Of a stretch of 62,866 nt of DNA, positions 40,594 to 49,588 are shown piece by piece (position 1 is the first letter of the stretch; every line of letters starts with the position of its first letter). Below the pieces are notes generated by a model. It saw only the letters and a list, made by a program, of their open reading frames with translations. It was not told the origin of the DNA and ran no database searches. Source of the DNA: Planctomycetota bacterium (GTDB lineage Bacteria; Planctomycetota; Planctomycetia; Gemmatales; Gemmataceae); NCBI GenBank assembly GCA_016872605.1, contig VGZI01000013.1, forward strand, positions 1 to 62,866, in the 5' to 3' direction. A program made the translations under genes and the position numbers.

Positions 40594-42657
40594 ATGATGC
40601 CAGCAATGGACCAGGCCGAATATCCAGTGTACTTGAAGGAGATCTTTCCGCGTGCGGGGGCGGCCTTGTTGCGCCTTCTACACGGTGCGGCAGAGAACGC
40701 GTACTTTCTGCGGACCGATTTCTTCACGATCCGCGATTGGACCGAGCTTGCCGATCACCAGGGCGACGAGGCGCTGCATGCTTTGCTGTTGCTGCTTATG
40801 GTCGCGCTCGAAGAGGGGAGTCTGTGCATCGAGTTGGCCGACGCCTCCTTGCGGGCCCGCCTCGGCGATTTGGTGCCGGAGACGGAGGCAGCCGAATGGT
40901 CGCGGCGGATCTTGGCATCAGTCGATTCGCCCGCCACAACCCGCCTCGTCGGCGCCTCCGTGGAGGATCAGCGGCCGGTAATCGCCTTCGCGGCGCATGG
41001 ACGACGCTTTCTTTATTTCCAAAAGCACTTGCAGGCCGAACTCGAATTTGGACGCGAGTTGAATCAGCGGCTGGAGCGCACAGGCAACCGATCGTCCGTG
41101 GACTGGACGGCGATTCTCGATGAGGTCGTGCGGACGCAACCGCTCACGCTCGATCCCGATCAGCGGAACGCAGTGCAGTCGGCACTGTCGAAGAATCTGA
41201 CGATTATCTCCGGGGGACCTGGGACGGGCAAGACGTCCATCGTGCTGACGGTGCTTCGCTGCTTGTTGCGCGGCGGGGTCGATCCGGAACGGATCGCCCT
41301 GGCGGCGCCGACTGGCCGCGCGGCACAGCGCTTGACGGATGCAATGCGCGCAGGGCTCGATCGCTTCGGCCTAGCCTCTCCCCCTCTGCCTGCGGTACTC
41401 CGGGGGGAGAGGGCTGGGGGGAAAGGGGACAATGCCGATTGCAAAAACTCATCGATTCTGCAAGGGCCTGTCCCCTCGCCCCCGGCCCGCCTCCCCCTGA
41501 ATACAGAGGGAGAGGAGGGAGCAAATTGCGACGCCAGGCTTCGCGAACTTGCGGGGACGACATTGCATCGTCTGCTTGGCTATCGTCCGCACTCGAATCT
41601 GTTCTCGCGCCATCGCGAGAATCCGATACCGGCCGATGTGGTCATCGTCGATGAAGTGTCGATGGTCGGTCTGGTGCTGATGTCGCAGCTTCTCGATGCG
41701 GTCGGCCCGAGTACCAAGCTGATCCTGCTGGGAGACAAGGATCAGTTGCCGTCGGTCGAGGCCGGCGCGGTGTTGGCGCACCTTGTTCCGGACGAAGGCG
41801 CTGCACACGCGAGCCTGCGTGATCATGTTGTGGTGCTCAAGACAAACCATCGCTCGGAGAAAGCGATTCGTGTGGCGGCCGACGCGATCAATCGGCAAGA
41901 CGTGAGCATGGTCGATGCGCTGCCGAGGATGGAGCTTTCCGGCGAAACGACGCTCGACGGCCAATCGGGATGCTTCCTGCTTGAACAAAAGCAGCGAACG
42001 GCGAATGAGCTGCGCGGGTTTTTGCAACGGTGGGTGGACCAGGCGTATTTTCATGCGCGGCAGGGTGACCGATCGCTCGCAGAGCTCGTCGAGTCTGGCG
42101 ACGACGCTGAGCTGCCTCGCGTTTTTTCGTTGATGGACCGTTTCCGTTTGTTGACGCTCGTGCGCGAGAGCGCGTGGGGGTGCGACGAGATCAATGCGTT
42201 CTTGGACAGTTATCTGCGGCCTCGGCTCGACGCGGACGGGCGAGGCGGTCTGTTCGCCGGCGCACCGGTGCTGATCACGGCCAACGACGCGAACCGAGGA
42301 CTTTACAACGGCGACGTCGGGATCGCGTTGCGACGCCCATCCGGCGGCCTGCGCGTCGCCTTCCCGCGCTACGAAAAGCCGGCGTTGTTCCCGGCCGAAT
42401 CGCTGCCGGCCCATCAACTCGGCTTCGCGCTCACAGTCCATAAGAGCCAAGGCTCCGAATACGCCAACATGATGCTGGTCCTACCGCCCAAGGGAGCAAA
42501 ACGGCTGCTCACAAAGGAACTCATCTACACCGCCGTCACACGGGCCAAATCGTCGGCGATCATCTGTGCCGCCCCGGATGTGTTGCGGCAAGCAGTCGGC
42601 CGCCGCATCGAACGCGAGTCGGGGGTGTTGTCGGAGCCCAACGAGCCGGAAGCGTGA
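40594..42657 (+). CDS. recD: RecD-type DNA helicase with repeat-derived insertion
   Basis: A 687-aa SF1B helicase. Walker A GGPGTGKT (207-214), motif II VIVDEVSMVG, motif III LILLGDKDQLPSVEAGAVL, and the C-terminal VHKSQGSEY and YTAVTRAK motifs (motifs V-VI) are intact. The N-terminal 200 residues match the RecD/RecD2 type. Between DAMRAGLDRF and TTLHRLLGY about 50 residues of low-complexity sequence (262-311) are coded by palindromic repeat DNA. No recB or recC adjoins it, so it could act alone (RecD2-like) or with subunits coded elsewhere. Confidence 0.88.
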   Translation: MMPAMDQAEYPVYLKEIFPRAGAALLRLLHGAAENAYFLRTDFFTIRDWTELADHQGDEALHALLLLLMVALEEGSLCIELADASLRARLGDLVPETEAAEWSRRILASVDSPATTRLVGASVEDQRPVIAFAAHGRRFLYFQKHLQAELEFGRELNQRLERTGNRSSVDWTAILDEVVRTQPLTLDPDQRNAVQSALSKNLTIISGGPGTGKTSIVLTVLRCLLRGGVDPERIALAAPTGRAAQRLTDAMRAGLDRFGLASPPLPAVLRGERAGGKGDNADCKNSSILQGPVPSPPARLPLNTEGEEGANCDARLRELAGTTLHRLLGYRPHSNLFSRHRENPIPADVVIVDEVSMVGLVLMSQLLDAVGPSTKLILLGDKDQLPSVEAGAVLAHLVPDEGAAHASLRDHVVVLKTNHRSEKAIRVAADAINRQDVSMVDALPRMELSGETTLDGQSGCFLLEQKQRTANELRGFLQRWVDQAYFHARQGDRSLAELVESGDDAELPRVFSLMDRFRLLTLVRESAWGCDEINAFLDSYLRPRLDADGRGGLFAGAPVLITANDANRGLYNGDVGIALRRPSGGLRVAFPRYEKPALFPAESLPAHQLGFALTVHKSQGSEYANMMLVLPPKGAKRLLTKELIYTAVTRAKSSAIICAAPDVLRQAVGRRIERESGVLSEPNEPEA
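41378..41525. repeat. Palindromic repeat inserted in frame in recD
   Basis: Contains CCTCTCCCCC...GGGGGGAGAGG (about 41378-41415) and the later CCTCCCCCTGAATACAGAGGGAGAGG. GGGGACA and TGTCCCC flank a central part with TTGCA and TGCAA. The composition (G/C runs) matches planctomycete intergenic repeats and not the flanking gene. The length is a multiple of three and has no stop. Confidence 0.7.
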
Positions 42658-42815
42658 GCGACGGTCCATGGAGAATCCGTCGCTCACGCTCGTAACCCGT
42701 CACAAATCCGTTCGTCGATCGTCCCACCATACACGGCCAATTCGGCTGGAATATCCTTGGTACGAGCCGACGCGCCCGGTAAGATGAATCAACCAGCGAC
42801 AAAGGAGAGTTTTCC

Positions 42816-43682
42816 ATGCGTTCTGTTGCCCTGGCAATTCTCGTGGCGTTCGGCTTGACCACCGTCGGCGCGTCGATTGGCGCCGCCCAGGCCATGCCGG
42901 TCAAGATCGAGTATTGGGGACAATCGTTCTTCATCCTCACCACCAGCAAGGGCGTCCGTGTCGCGTTCGATCCGCACGCCATCCCGGCGTACTTCCGCGA
43001 CCCGGACTCGATCGCGGAGGACGAACTGAAGACCGCCGACATCTGCACCATCAGTCATAATCACAACGACCACATTCGCACGCAGATATTCAAGAAGGAG
43101 AAGGGTAAACCACCGTTGGAGGTGCTGCGCGGCTTGAAGGGCCAGAACCTCAAGGCGGACTGGAATGTCTTCGAAAAAACCGTCGGCGACATCAAGTTCC
43201 GCACCGTGCCGACATACCACGACGACATGGAAGGACTCGCCCGCGGCAAGAACGCAGTGTTCATCGTCGAAGTCGATGGCTGGCGCATCGTCCACCTCGG
43301 CGACCTCGGTCATCTCCTCACGCCCAAGCAACTCAAGATGATCGGCCCCGTCGATGTGCTCATGGTCCCCGTCGGCGGCATCTACACGCTCAATGGGTCC
43401 GAGGCCTCCAAAGTAGTCGAGCAACTTCGGCCCAAGGAGTACATCTTCCCGATGCACTACGGGACGAAAATCTTCGAAGACATCCTCAGTGCTGAGGAGT
43501 TTCTCGACATCTTCGAGCGCAAGGACAAGAGCAAGGTCATTCGCCTCAGCGAGAGCGTCAGGGAAGCGGAACGCGAGCAATCGGTGCAGCTCAACCGCGA
43601 CCCGCAGCGCCCGCGGCCATTGATCGTGCAACTGCACTATGCGCCAAAGCAAGAGAAGAAGAAAGAAGACAAGAAGAAGTGA
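42816..43682 (+). CDS. Exported MBL-fold metallo-hydrolase
   Basis: A 288-aa protein with an N-terminal signal peptide (VALAILVAFGLTTVGASIGAAQA). The metallo-beta-lactamase motif is HNHNDH (81-86), with further ligands in VHLGDLGH and the C-terminal FPMHYGT. This pattern fits the UlaG-like branch of MBL proteins, hydrolases of unknown substrate in many planctomycetes. AAAGGAG precedes ATG. A Lys-rich tail (KQEKKKEDKKK) ends it. Confidence 0.82.
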   Translation: MRSVALAILVAFGLTTVGASIGAAQAMPVKIEYWGQSFFILTTSKGVRVAFDPHAIPAYFRDPDSIAEDELKTADICTISHNHNDHIRTQIFKKEKGKPPLEVLRGLKGQNLKADWNVFEKTVGDIKFRTVPTYHDDMEGLARGKNAVFIVEVDGWRIVHLGDLGHLLTPKQLKMIGPVDVLMVPVGGIYTLNGSEASKVVEQLRPKEYIFPMHYGTKIFEDILSAEEFLDIFERKDKSKVIRLSESVREAEREQSVQLNRDPQRPRPLIVQLHYAPKQEKKKEDKKK

Positions 43683-43695
43683 CGGGGACGCGAAG

Positions 43696-43724
43696 CCCAG
43701 AGATGAGCGCTCCGAACCCCTGGG
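43696..43724. repeat. CCCAGG...CCTGGG palindrome, degenerate copy
   Basis: CCCAGAGAT (43696-43704), GAGCGCTCCGA, ACCCCTGGG (43716-43724). A decayed version of the repeats at 32433 and 62718. Directly after the MBL gene stop. Confidence 0.6.
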
Positions 43725-43737
43725 ATGGACACTTCAA

Positions 43738-44145
43738 TCATTCCATCGGCGGGACGAATGCGGGCTGTTCGAAGAGCATCGTTCCGACATCCTCAGTTGC
43801 AACGCTGTCATCGGGCTTGACATCATCGGCGACGATCGGCGCTTCCGCGTGCGTTGGATCATCCGCCAAAACCTGCTCCCATTCATCAGCTTCGTCATGA
43901 CGACCCGTGTCTCCGGCACCGAAGAGATCACTACGCACGATGCCAGCGTCATCATGGGTCATCGCCGACGGTAGCGGGACCGACACGAAAACGATTACGG
44001 TCGGTGGTTGCACCGGCGCTAGCAATGCCTCCGTCGCTGCGGGGGTCGCACGCACTTCCAGCGGCGTCACGCTGAGGTGAACAGACCGATGCACGCGGAC
44101 GGTTCGCCACATGCGCCGCCAAAGTCCGACGATACTGTGCCACAT
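43738..44145 (-). CDS. Hypothetical acidic protein (135 aa)
   Basis: No family recognised. ATG 44145 has a strong GGGAGG site 5 bases upstream, which is the main support. The N-terminal part is basic (GLWRRMWRTVRVHRS), while the C-terminal half is acidic (DEADEWEQVLADDPTHAEA). No membrane segment or metal motif. Convergent with the MBL gene. It could be a lineage-specific small protein, or not a gene. Confidence 0.5.
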   Translation of the reverse strand: MWHSIVGLWRRMWRTVRVHRSVHLSVTPLEVRATPAATEALLAPVQPPTVIVFVSVPLPSAMTHDDAGIVRSDLFGAGDTGRHDEADEWEQVLADDPTHAEAPIVADDVKPDDSVATEDVGTMLFEQPAFVPPME

Positions 44146-44289
44146 GGCAACCTCCCTGTCTTGGGTAAATCTCGCATCTTGTATCGGCCATGCAAGTCAG
44201 TCAACTTGAAGAAATCCACGCAAACGTGGACTCTGCGCGGAGAGCGACATACCCTGAATTCGTGATCGCATAAATCTCAACCATTCATT

Positions 44290-44325
44290 TTTAGCGCTCG
44301 CATGGCGCATTGAGAGCGCTAAACG
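44290..44325. repeat. TTTAGCGC palindrome family, copy before ilvD
   Basis: TTTAGCGCTC (44290-44299) with GAGCGCTAAA (44314-44323), around a 14-base loop. It ends 17 bases before the ilvD start codon, so the hairpin adjoins the ribosome site. Confidence 0.75.
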
Positions 44326-44342
44326 ACAACCGGGGATTTGTA

Positions 44343-46019
44343 ATGTCCGACAATCGCAAAAGTTTGACCACCACCGAAGGCATGGGCCGAGCGCCGAACC
44401 GCGCAATGTTGCGCGCCGTCGGCTTTCTTGATGACGATTTTTCTCGCCCGATGATCGGCGTTGCCAACCTGCACTCGGACATCACGCCGTGCAACGCGCA
44501 TCTCAATCGGCTGGCGACCAAAGCGCTCGAAGGCATTCGCGCCGGCGGCGGCGTCGGGCAAGTGTTCGGCGCTCCGACCGCGTCCGACGGCATCATGATG
44601 GGTCATCAGGGCATGCGCTATTCGCTCGTGTCGCGCGAGGTCATTGCGGATTCGATCGAAGTCGTCGCCGGCGGCATGAATCACGACGGCGTCCTGGCCA
44701 TCGGCGGCTGCGACAAGAACATGCCCGGCTGCCTCATGGCCATTGCTCGCCTCAATGTCCCGAGCATCTTCGTCTACGGGGGCTCGATCCTTCCCGGCAC
44801 CGGCGAAGCAGGCAACGACATCGACATCGTCTCGATCTTCGAAGCCGTCGGGCAATATCAAGCGAACAAACTTACCGCCGAGGGGGTCCACAAAGTCGAA
44901 TGCGAAGCATGTCCCGGCGCCGGGTCGTGCGGCGGCATGTACACGGCGAACACAATGAGCTCGGCCATCGAAGCGATGGGCATGTCGCTGCCGTACGACG
45001 CCAGCTATCCCGCCGTCTCCGCCGCCAAGGATCGGGAAACGTTCTTAGCGGGAAAACACCTGGTGGCGCTGAGCCAGCAAGGCATCCGGCCGCGCGACAT
45101 CATCACCCGCAAGTCGCTGGAGAATGCTTACACCTTCGTCCTCGCCCTGGGCGGATCGACGAATGCCGTGCTGCACCTGATGGCGATCGCGCGCGAAGCC
45201 GAAGTGCCGTGGACCCTGGCCGATTTCGATCGGCTCGGCGACAAGGTTCCGGACTTGGCCGACTTGAAGCCTGCAGGCAAACACGTGATGTTCGATCTGC
45301 ACAAGGCGGGCGGCACGCCGGCCGTCCTGCGCGCGCTGTTCGATGCCGGCTTCCTGCACGGCGATTGCATCACCGTCACCGGAAAGACGTTGGCGGAGAA
45401 CCTCAAGAATGTGCCGAGCATTTATGCACGCGAGCAAAAAGTGATCAAGCCGATCAGCGCGCCCATGCATCCGACCGGGCACATCATTATTCTCAAGGGG
45501 AATCTGGCGCCGGACGGCGCGGTCGCCAAGGTCGCGGGGCTCAAGAAACGCAGCATCACGGGGCCGGCCAAAGTCTTCGACGGCGAGGAAGCGTGTTTCG
45601 CCGCGTTACAGGCGCGGCAGATCAAGCCGGGCGATATCGTGGTCGTGCGCGGCGAAGGGCCCGTCGGCGGGCCCGGCATGCGCGAGATGCTTTCCGTCAC
45701 CGCCGCCCTCTCCGGTCAAGGGCTTGGTGAACACGTCGGCCTGATCACGGATGGCCGATTCTCCGGCGGCTCGCGCGGCCTGGTCGTCGGCCACGTCTGC
45801 CCCGAAGCCCACGTCGGCGGTCCTTTGGCGCTGCTCAAAGACGGCGACGCCGTCACCATCGACGCCGACAAAAAGGAAGTCTCTGTCGCCTCGAGCGAAC
45901 AAGAGTTGGCCAAACGCAAAGCCGCCTGGAAGCAACCGCCCCCGCGCGAAAAACGCGGCGTGCTGGCGAAGTACGCGAAGACCGTGACGAGCGCGTCCGA
46001 AGGGGCGACGACGTCGTAG
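44343..46019 (+). CDS. ilvD: Dihydroxy-acid dehydratase
   Basis: The 558-aa enzyme converting 2,3-dihydroxy-isovalerate and its homologue to the 2-keto acids of valine/isoleucine synthesis. Fe-S ligands are C50 (DITPC), C123 (GGCDKN) and C196 (GAGSCGG). The C-terminal part has [11 protein letters not shown] and GHVCPEA. The start is placed at ATG 44343 behind GGGGA; 11 upstream residues in the same frame are ignored. The palindrome copy just upstream could affect translation. No other ilv genes are next to it. Confidence 0.95.
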   Translation: MSDNRKSLTTTEGMGRAPNRAMLRAVGFLDDDFSRPMIGVANLHSDITPCNAHLNRLATKALEGIRAGGGVGQVFGAPTASDGIMMGHQGMRYSLVSREVIADSIEVVAGGMNHDGVLAIGGCDKNMPGCLMAIARLNVPSIFVYGGSILPGTGEAGNDIDIVSIFEAVGQYQANKLTAEGVHKVECEACPGAGSCGGMYTANTMSSAIEAMGMSLPYDASYPAVSAAKDRETFLAGKHLVALSQQGIRPRDIITRKSLENAYTFVLALGGSTNAVLHLMAIAREAEVPWTLADFDRLGDKVPDLADLKPAGKHVMFDLHKAGGTPAVLRALFDAGFLHGDCITVTGKTLAENLKNVPSIYAREQKVIKPISAPMHPTGHIIILKGNLAPDGAVAKVAGLKKRSITGPAKVFDGEEACFAALQARQIKPGDIVVVRGEGPVGGPGMREMLSVTAALSGQGLGEHVGLITDGRFSGGSRGLVVGHVCPEAHVGGPLALLKDGDAVTIDADKKEVSVASSEQELAKRKAAWKQPPPREKRGVLAKYAKTVTSASEGATTS

Positions 46020-46071
46020 GCATGGCTCAGATTATTCTTCGGACCAATTGCGTTCCAGGAGAAACGTCGGC

Positions 46072-46420
46072 ATGAGCAACCAACATTTTTCGGCTCCGGC
46101 CGCAAACGGTTCAGCAGAATCGCCGATGGACGAAGTGGTCGTTGTATGTCCTCACTGCTGCGAGCCGACAAACGATCTCAAGTCGTTGGACGTGCCGTAT
46201 ATCTTGTTTTTGTTCCTTTACATCGCGTGGACCAGGGACCGTGTTGTCGCTTGTCCGAACTGCATGCAGCAGACCTTGCTAAAACGGACACTTTTTTTCC
46301 GTGGCGCTGTCCAACGTTTTATTCCCGATCTCGGCACTCATTTATTGCTGCCAGTTCTTCGCGACATGGTCCAGCGGCCATTCAGACATCTCCATCGCCG
46401 AAGCTCATCGAATGAGCAGA
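46072..46420 (+). pseudogene. Frameshifted zinc-ribbon membrane protein gene
   Basis: ATG 46072 follows AGGAG. The first frame codes VVVVCPHCCEPTNDLKSLD, a membrane segment (YILFLFLYIAWTRDRVVAC) and CPNCMQQTLLKRTLF, a two-CxxC zinc ribbon around a helix. At a run of seven T bases (46292-46298) the sense moves to the next frame: VALSNVLFPISALIYCCQF, FATWSSGHSDISI. This restores a second membrane segment. Removing one T joins them. The downstream HEAT gene lies in the third frame, close by. It may be a sequencing error in a homopolymer, phase variation, or a real loss. Confidence 0.55.
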
Positions 46421-46433
46421 GCAACAATCTCGG

Positions 46434-46808
46434 TTGGCTGCACTCGGTCCAAGGCTGAACGCGGCGCGCCGAGAATGGATCTACCTTACGATCCTTGTCA
46501 TCCTTATCGCCGGCTTTTGGACGGTTTGGCTCAACTGGGAGTCTGAGCAATTGTTTGAAGGACGAAGCATGAAAGGGTGGATCGATAAACTAAACTCTAT
46601 CCATGAAGCGGATCGAATGAAGGCGGCTCGCGTGCTTGGTGATGTCGGAGCTCGCGCGGAAGAAGCCGTCCCGGCGTTGCAAAACCTGGCCTGTCGAGAT
46701 GCGAGCCAATGGGTGCGTCTCGAGGCCTACCGAGCCCTTCGGGCAATTGACCCACAGACCACAGACGGCATTCCGGTTCCTATATTGCGCCCGGAAGTGC
46801 CAGACTGA
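46434..46808 (+). CDS. Membrane-anchored HEAT-repeat protein
   Basis: A 124-aa frame with a start that can only be TTG 46434 or an internal ATG. An N-terminal membrane helix (WIYLTILVILIAGFWTVWLN) precedes a helical pair characteristic of HEAT repeats: MKAARVLGDVGARAEEAVPALQNLA and QWVRLEAYRALRAIDP. It may have been one gene with, or the partner of, the frameshifted zinc-ribbon gene just upstream, since the frames run on with little gap. The role is unknown. Confidence 0.55.
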   Translation: MAALGPRLNAARREWIYLTILVILIAGFWTVWLNWESEQLFEGRSMKGWIDKLNSIHEADRMKAARVLGDVGARAEEAVPALQNLACRDASQWVRLEAYRALRAIDPQTTDGIPVPILRPEVPD

Positions 46809-46884
46809 TTTCGACGACACCCAACCTGTCACAAGATGCCACATCTTAGCCGTAGTGAGTCGCTACGCCAATGACTTTCACCGC

Positions 46885-48252
46885 TCACTCCTTCCGCTTT
46901 CCGCGCTTCGCTTCCCGCTTCGCGCGCAACTCCTCCATGCGCTTCTTGATCACCGCCTCGTAGCCGCGGTCGACCGGCTCATAATAACGGCGGTCCTCCG
47001 GTAGGTACGCTTGATCGACCCAGCCGTCTTCGAAGTCATGGCTGTACTGGTACTCTTCGCCGTGGCCAAACTCCTTCGCGCCCTGGTAATGGGCGTCGCG
47101 CAGGTGAACGGGGACCGGCAAGGTTCGGCCATTCTTGACGTCGGCGCGGGCTTTGCCGATGGCGAGAGTGCTGGCGTTGGACTTCGGCGCGGTGGCGATG
47201 TAGGCGACGGCTTGAGCGAGCGCGAGCTGGCATTCGGGCAGTCCGACGAACTCGGTCGCCTGCAAGGCCGCCGCCGCCACGACGAGCGCCTGCGGGTCGG
47301 CGTTGCCCACATCCTCTGACGCGCAGATGACGATGCGGCGGGCGATGAAACGCGGGTCCTCTCCGGCTTCGAGCATCCGGGCCAGCCAATAGATGGCCGC
47401 ATCCGGATCGCTGCCGCGCATGCTCTTGATGAACGCGCTGGCGACGTCGTAATGAGCGTCGCCAGTCGGATCGAAGTCCATAACCTTGCGCTGAATCGAG
47501 TCCTTGGCGACATCGAGCGTGAAGCGGATTCTCCCCTCTCCCACCGGGAGAGGCGTCGGGGGTGAGGGGGCGCCTTCCATCGACAGCACGCCCACCTCCA
47601 GCGCACTCAACGCCCGCCGGGCATCGCCGTCGCAAATCTCGGCGAGGAACTCGAGCGCGTCATCGTCGGCTTGCACGTTCCTGCTGCCCAACCCACGCTC
47701 CGTGTCGGCAAGGGCTCGCAACAGCAACGTCTTGATCTGTCCTTTCGTCAACGGCTCGAATGTGAAGATTTGGCTGCGCGACAATAGCGGCGAGTTGATG
47801 GCGAAGAACGGGTTCTGCGTCGTCGCCCCAATCAGGATGATGCGCCCTTCCTCGACATCGGGCAAGAGCACGTCCTGTTGCGTCCGATTGAAGCGGTGCA
47901 ACTCGTCGACAAACAGAATGGTGCGTCGGCCCGAGTCGGCCAACTCGGCACGCGCTTCTTCCAGAAGTTCGCGCACCTCCTTGATGCCGACCGCGACGGC
48001 GTTGACCTGGCGAAACATGCACTGCGTATGATGGGCGATGACATGCGCCAGCGCCGTTTTTCCGGACCCCGGCGGCCCGTAGAAGATAACCGACTGCAAC
48101 CGATCCGCTTGCAACAGCCGGCGCAGCAATTTGCCTTCGCCGAGAAAATGCTCCTGCCCGACGAATTCGTCGAGCGTGCGTGGCCTCATCCGCGCCGCGA
48201 GTGGCTGCGCTTTCTTGAGATTGACTTCATGAGCTTGACGAAACAGGTCGAT
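46885..48252 (-). CDS. rarA: Replication-associated recombination protein A (MgsA/RarA)
   Basis: An AAA+ clamp-loader-like ATPase. From ATG 48189 it is 434 aa, but the conserved N-terminus (DLFRQAHEVNLKKAQPLAAR) lies upstream in the same frame, ending at an ATC codon (48252-48250) preceded by GGGAGG at the right distance, so I extend the gene there. Walker A is FYGPPGSGKT, Walker B FVDELHRFN; the tetramerisation domain has ASAFIKSMRGSDPDAAIYWL and ASEDVGNADP. An insertion (APSPPTPLPVGEGR) in the linker is coded by repeat DNA. RarA acts at stalled forks. Confidence 0.9.
   Translation of the reverse strand: MDLFRQAHEVNLKKAQPLAARMRPRTLDEFVGQEHFLGEGKLLRRLLQADRLQSVIFYGPPGSGKTALAHVIAHHTQCMFRQVNAVAVGIKEVRELLEEARAELADSGRRTILFVDELHRFNRTQQDVLLPDVEEGRIILIGATTQNPFFAINSPLLSRSQIFTFEPLTKGQIKTLLLRALADTERGLGSRNVQADDDALEFLAEICDGDARRALSALEVGVLSMEGAPSPPTPLPVGEGRIRFTLDVAKDSIQRKVMDFDPTGDAHYDVASAFIKSMRGSDPDAAIYWLARMLEAGEDPRFIARRIVICASEDVGNADPQALVVAAAALQATEFVGLPECQLALAQAVAYIATAPKSNASTLAIGKARADVKNGRTLPVPVHLRDAHYQGAKEFGHGEEYQYSHDFEDGWVDQAYLPEDRRYYEPVDRGYEAVIKKRMEELRAKREAKRGKRKE
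47531..47572. repeat. Palindromic repeat inserted in frame in rarA
   Basis: CTCCCCTCTCCC ACC GGGAGAGG and CGTCGGGGGTGAGGGGG form the familiar (SPPTPLPVGEGR-coding) intergenic palindrome. It falls in the linker between SALEVGVLSMEG and IRFTLDVAKD. Confidence 0.75.
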
Positions 48253-48388
48253 GGCCGTGCCTCCCGTGGGGGCTCACACTATTCTACGCGTCTTCGGCGC
48301 GGGCATCGGCAAATCGTCGCGTGTCGCTGGATTTGTTCTTTTGTGTTTCGATCTGGTCGCGCCGTGGCTGCGCGGGGATTGTCCGGCG

Positions 48389-49402
48389 TCAGCCCAGAAC
48401 ATCTGCCGGCACATCGTGGGCGATGCACGCGACGCAATCGCCTTGGGCTACCAGCGATGGGCCGCGCGTGCCGATCAGGACGCCGGCGCTGTTGGCGACA
48501 ATGGCGATCGCCTCGCGTTCCGGGCGTTCCAGGAAGTGGATGAGACCGACTGCCTGCCCGGTGGCCACATCGACGCCGACGTCGACGAGGTTCTCATAGC
48601 TGCCCGACTCCGGCGCGAAGCGATAGTCCTCTCGATCGAGCGCCTGCACCCAGCGCACTGGCTTCGGCCTTGGTTTTTTCTCGCCTTTGAGTAGGCCGAC
48701 GTGGACCAGCACGTTGCGCAGCCCGGACTGAGTGAGCTGATGCACCGATGCCGTCACGACTTCGCCGCCTCCCATCTCCGTGGTCACCACCGTCTTGCCT
48801 TGCCGTTCCGCCTCGACGGGCAAGAGTCCCGTCCCGGCGACATCGGCGTACATGAACGCAAGGTCCGAGTTCCACGCTTCGGTCGCCTCGATCATCTTGC
48901 GGCGTTGCGTCAGATCGGGCACGAGGTGCATGGTCGCGCATGGCGCGAAGTCCATACTGCGGCCGCCGGTGTGGATATCGATGACGACATCGGCGAGTGG
49001 AAACAGCACGGTCGTCAGATAATGTGCGAGCATCTCGGACACGGTGCCGTCGGCCTTGCCGGGAAAGACGCGGTTGAAGTTCTTGCCATCGAGCGGCGAG
49101 AGCCGGGTATTCGCTTTCGACGCCGGGACCGTCAGGCACGGAATGAGAATGAGCCGGCCGCGAATCTGATCGAGCGCCAGCTCCCGGCACAGACGCAGGA
49201 TGGCGACCTGTCCGGGATATTCATCGCCGTGATTGCCCGCCATGGCCAGCACGGTGGGCCCGTCGCCGTTCGCGAAGGCGGCGACGGGGACCATGAGATT
49301 CGCCCAGCCGCCCAGGTTGTACGAGTACGGGATCATCAGATGCCCGTGCTGTTTGCCCGGCTTGGTCCAATCGACGCTGCAGTGGATTTGCGATTTTTCC
49401 AT
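48389..49402 (-). CDS. Succinylglutamate desuccinylase/aspartoacylase family protein
   Basis: A 337-aa zinc deacylase-like protein (M14 fold) from ATG 49402. GNHGDEYPGQ supplies H and E ligands, DIHTGG the third ligand, and TTEMGGGEVVTASVHQ the catalytic region. The family includes AstE, aspartoacylase and N-acetyl-diaminobutyrate deacetylase; the last is closest in overall shape, but the substrate is inferred. An upstream extension in the same frame (35 residues) is ignored. It lies next to a DUF1501 gene on the same strand. Confidence 0.82.
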   Translation of the reverse strand: MEKSQIHCSVDWTKPGKQHGHLMIPYSYNLGGWANLMVPVAAFANGDGPTVLAMAGNHGDEYPGQVAILRLCRELALDQIRGRLILIPCLTVPASKANTRLSPLDGKNFNRVFPGKADGTVSEMLAHYLTTVLFPLADVVIDIHTGGRSMDFAPCATMHLVPDLTQRRKMIEATEAWNSDLAFMYADVAGTGLLPVEAERQGKTVVTTEMGGGEVVTASVHQLTQSGLRNVLVHVGLLKGEKKPRPKPVRWVQALDREDYRFAPESGSYENLVDVGVDVATGQAVGLIHFLERPEREAIAIVANSAGVLIGTRGPSLVAQGDCVACIAHDVPADVLG

Positions 49403-49588
49403 GATCGTTGTCCCAGGGTTGCGATTTAACGGAGACGAAAGAGCATATGATACCGTGAGCAGGTCACGAATCACGAGTGACGTCGGCGAAGAAATAGTGC
49501 GTGGCATCCTGCGATGCGCAAGCTTCTTCTGGCAACAGGCTGAATGTACCCGTTTCGCGATCGATGCGCTGCTTGCGCTTCCGCGTCG

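Noticed and set aside
44489..45730. A 413-aa frame within ilvD
   Set aside because: It is Arg-rich out-of-frame sequence of ilvD.
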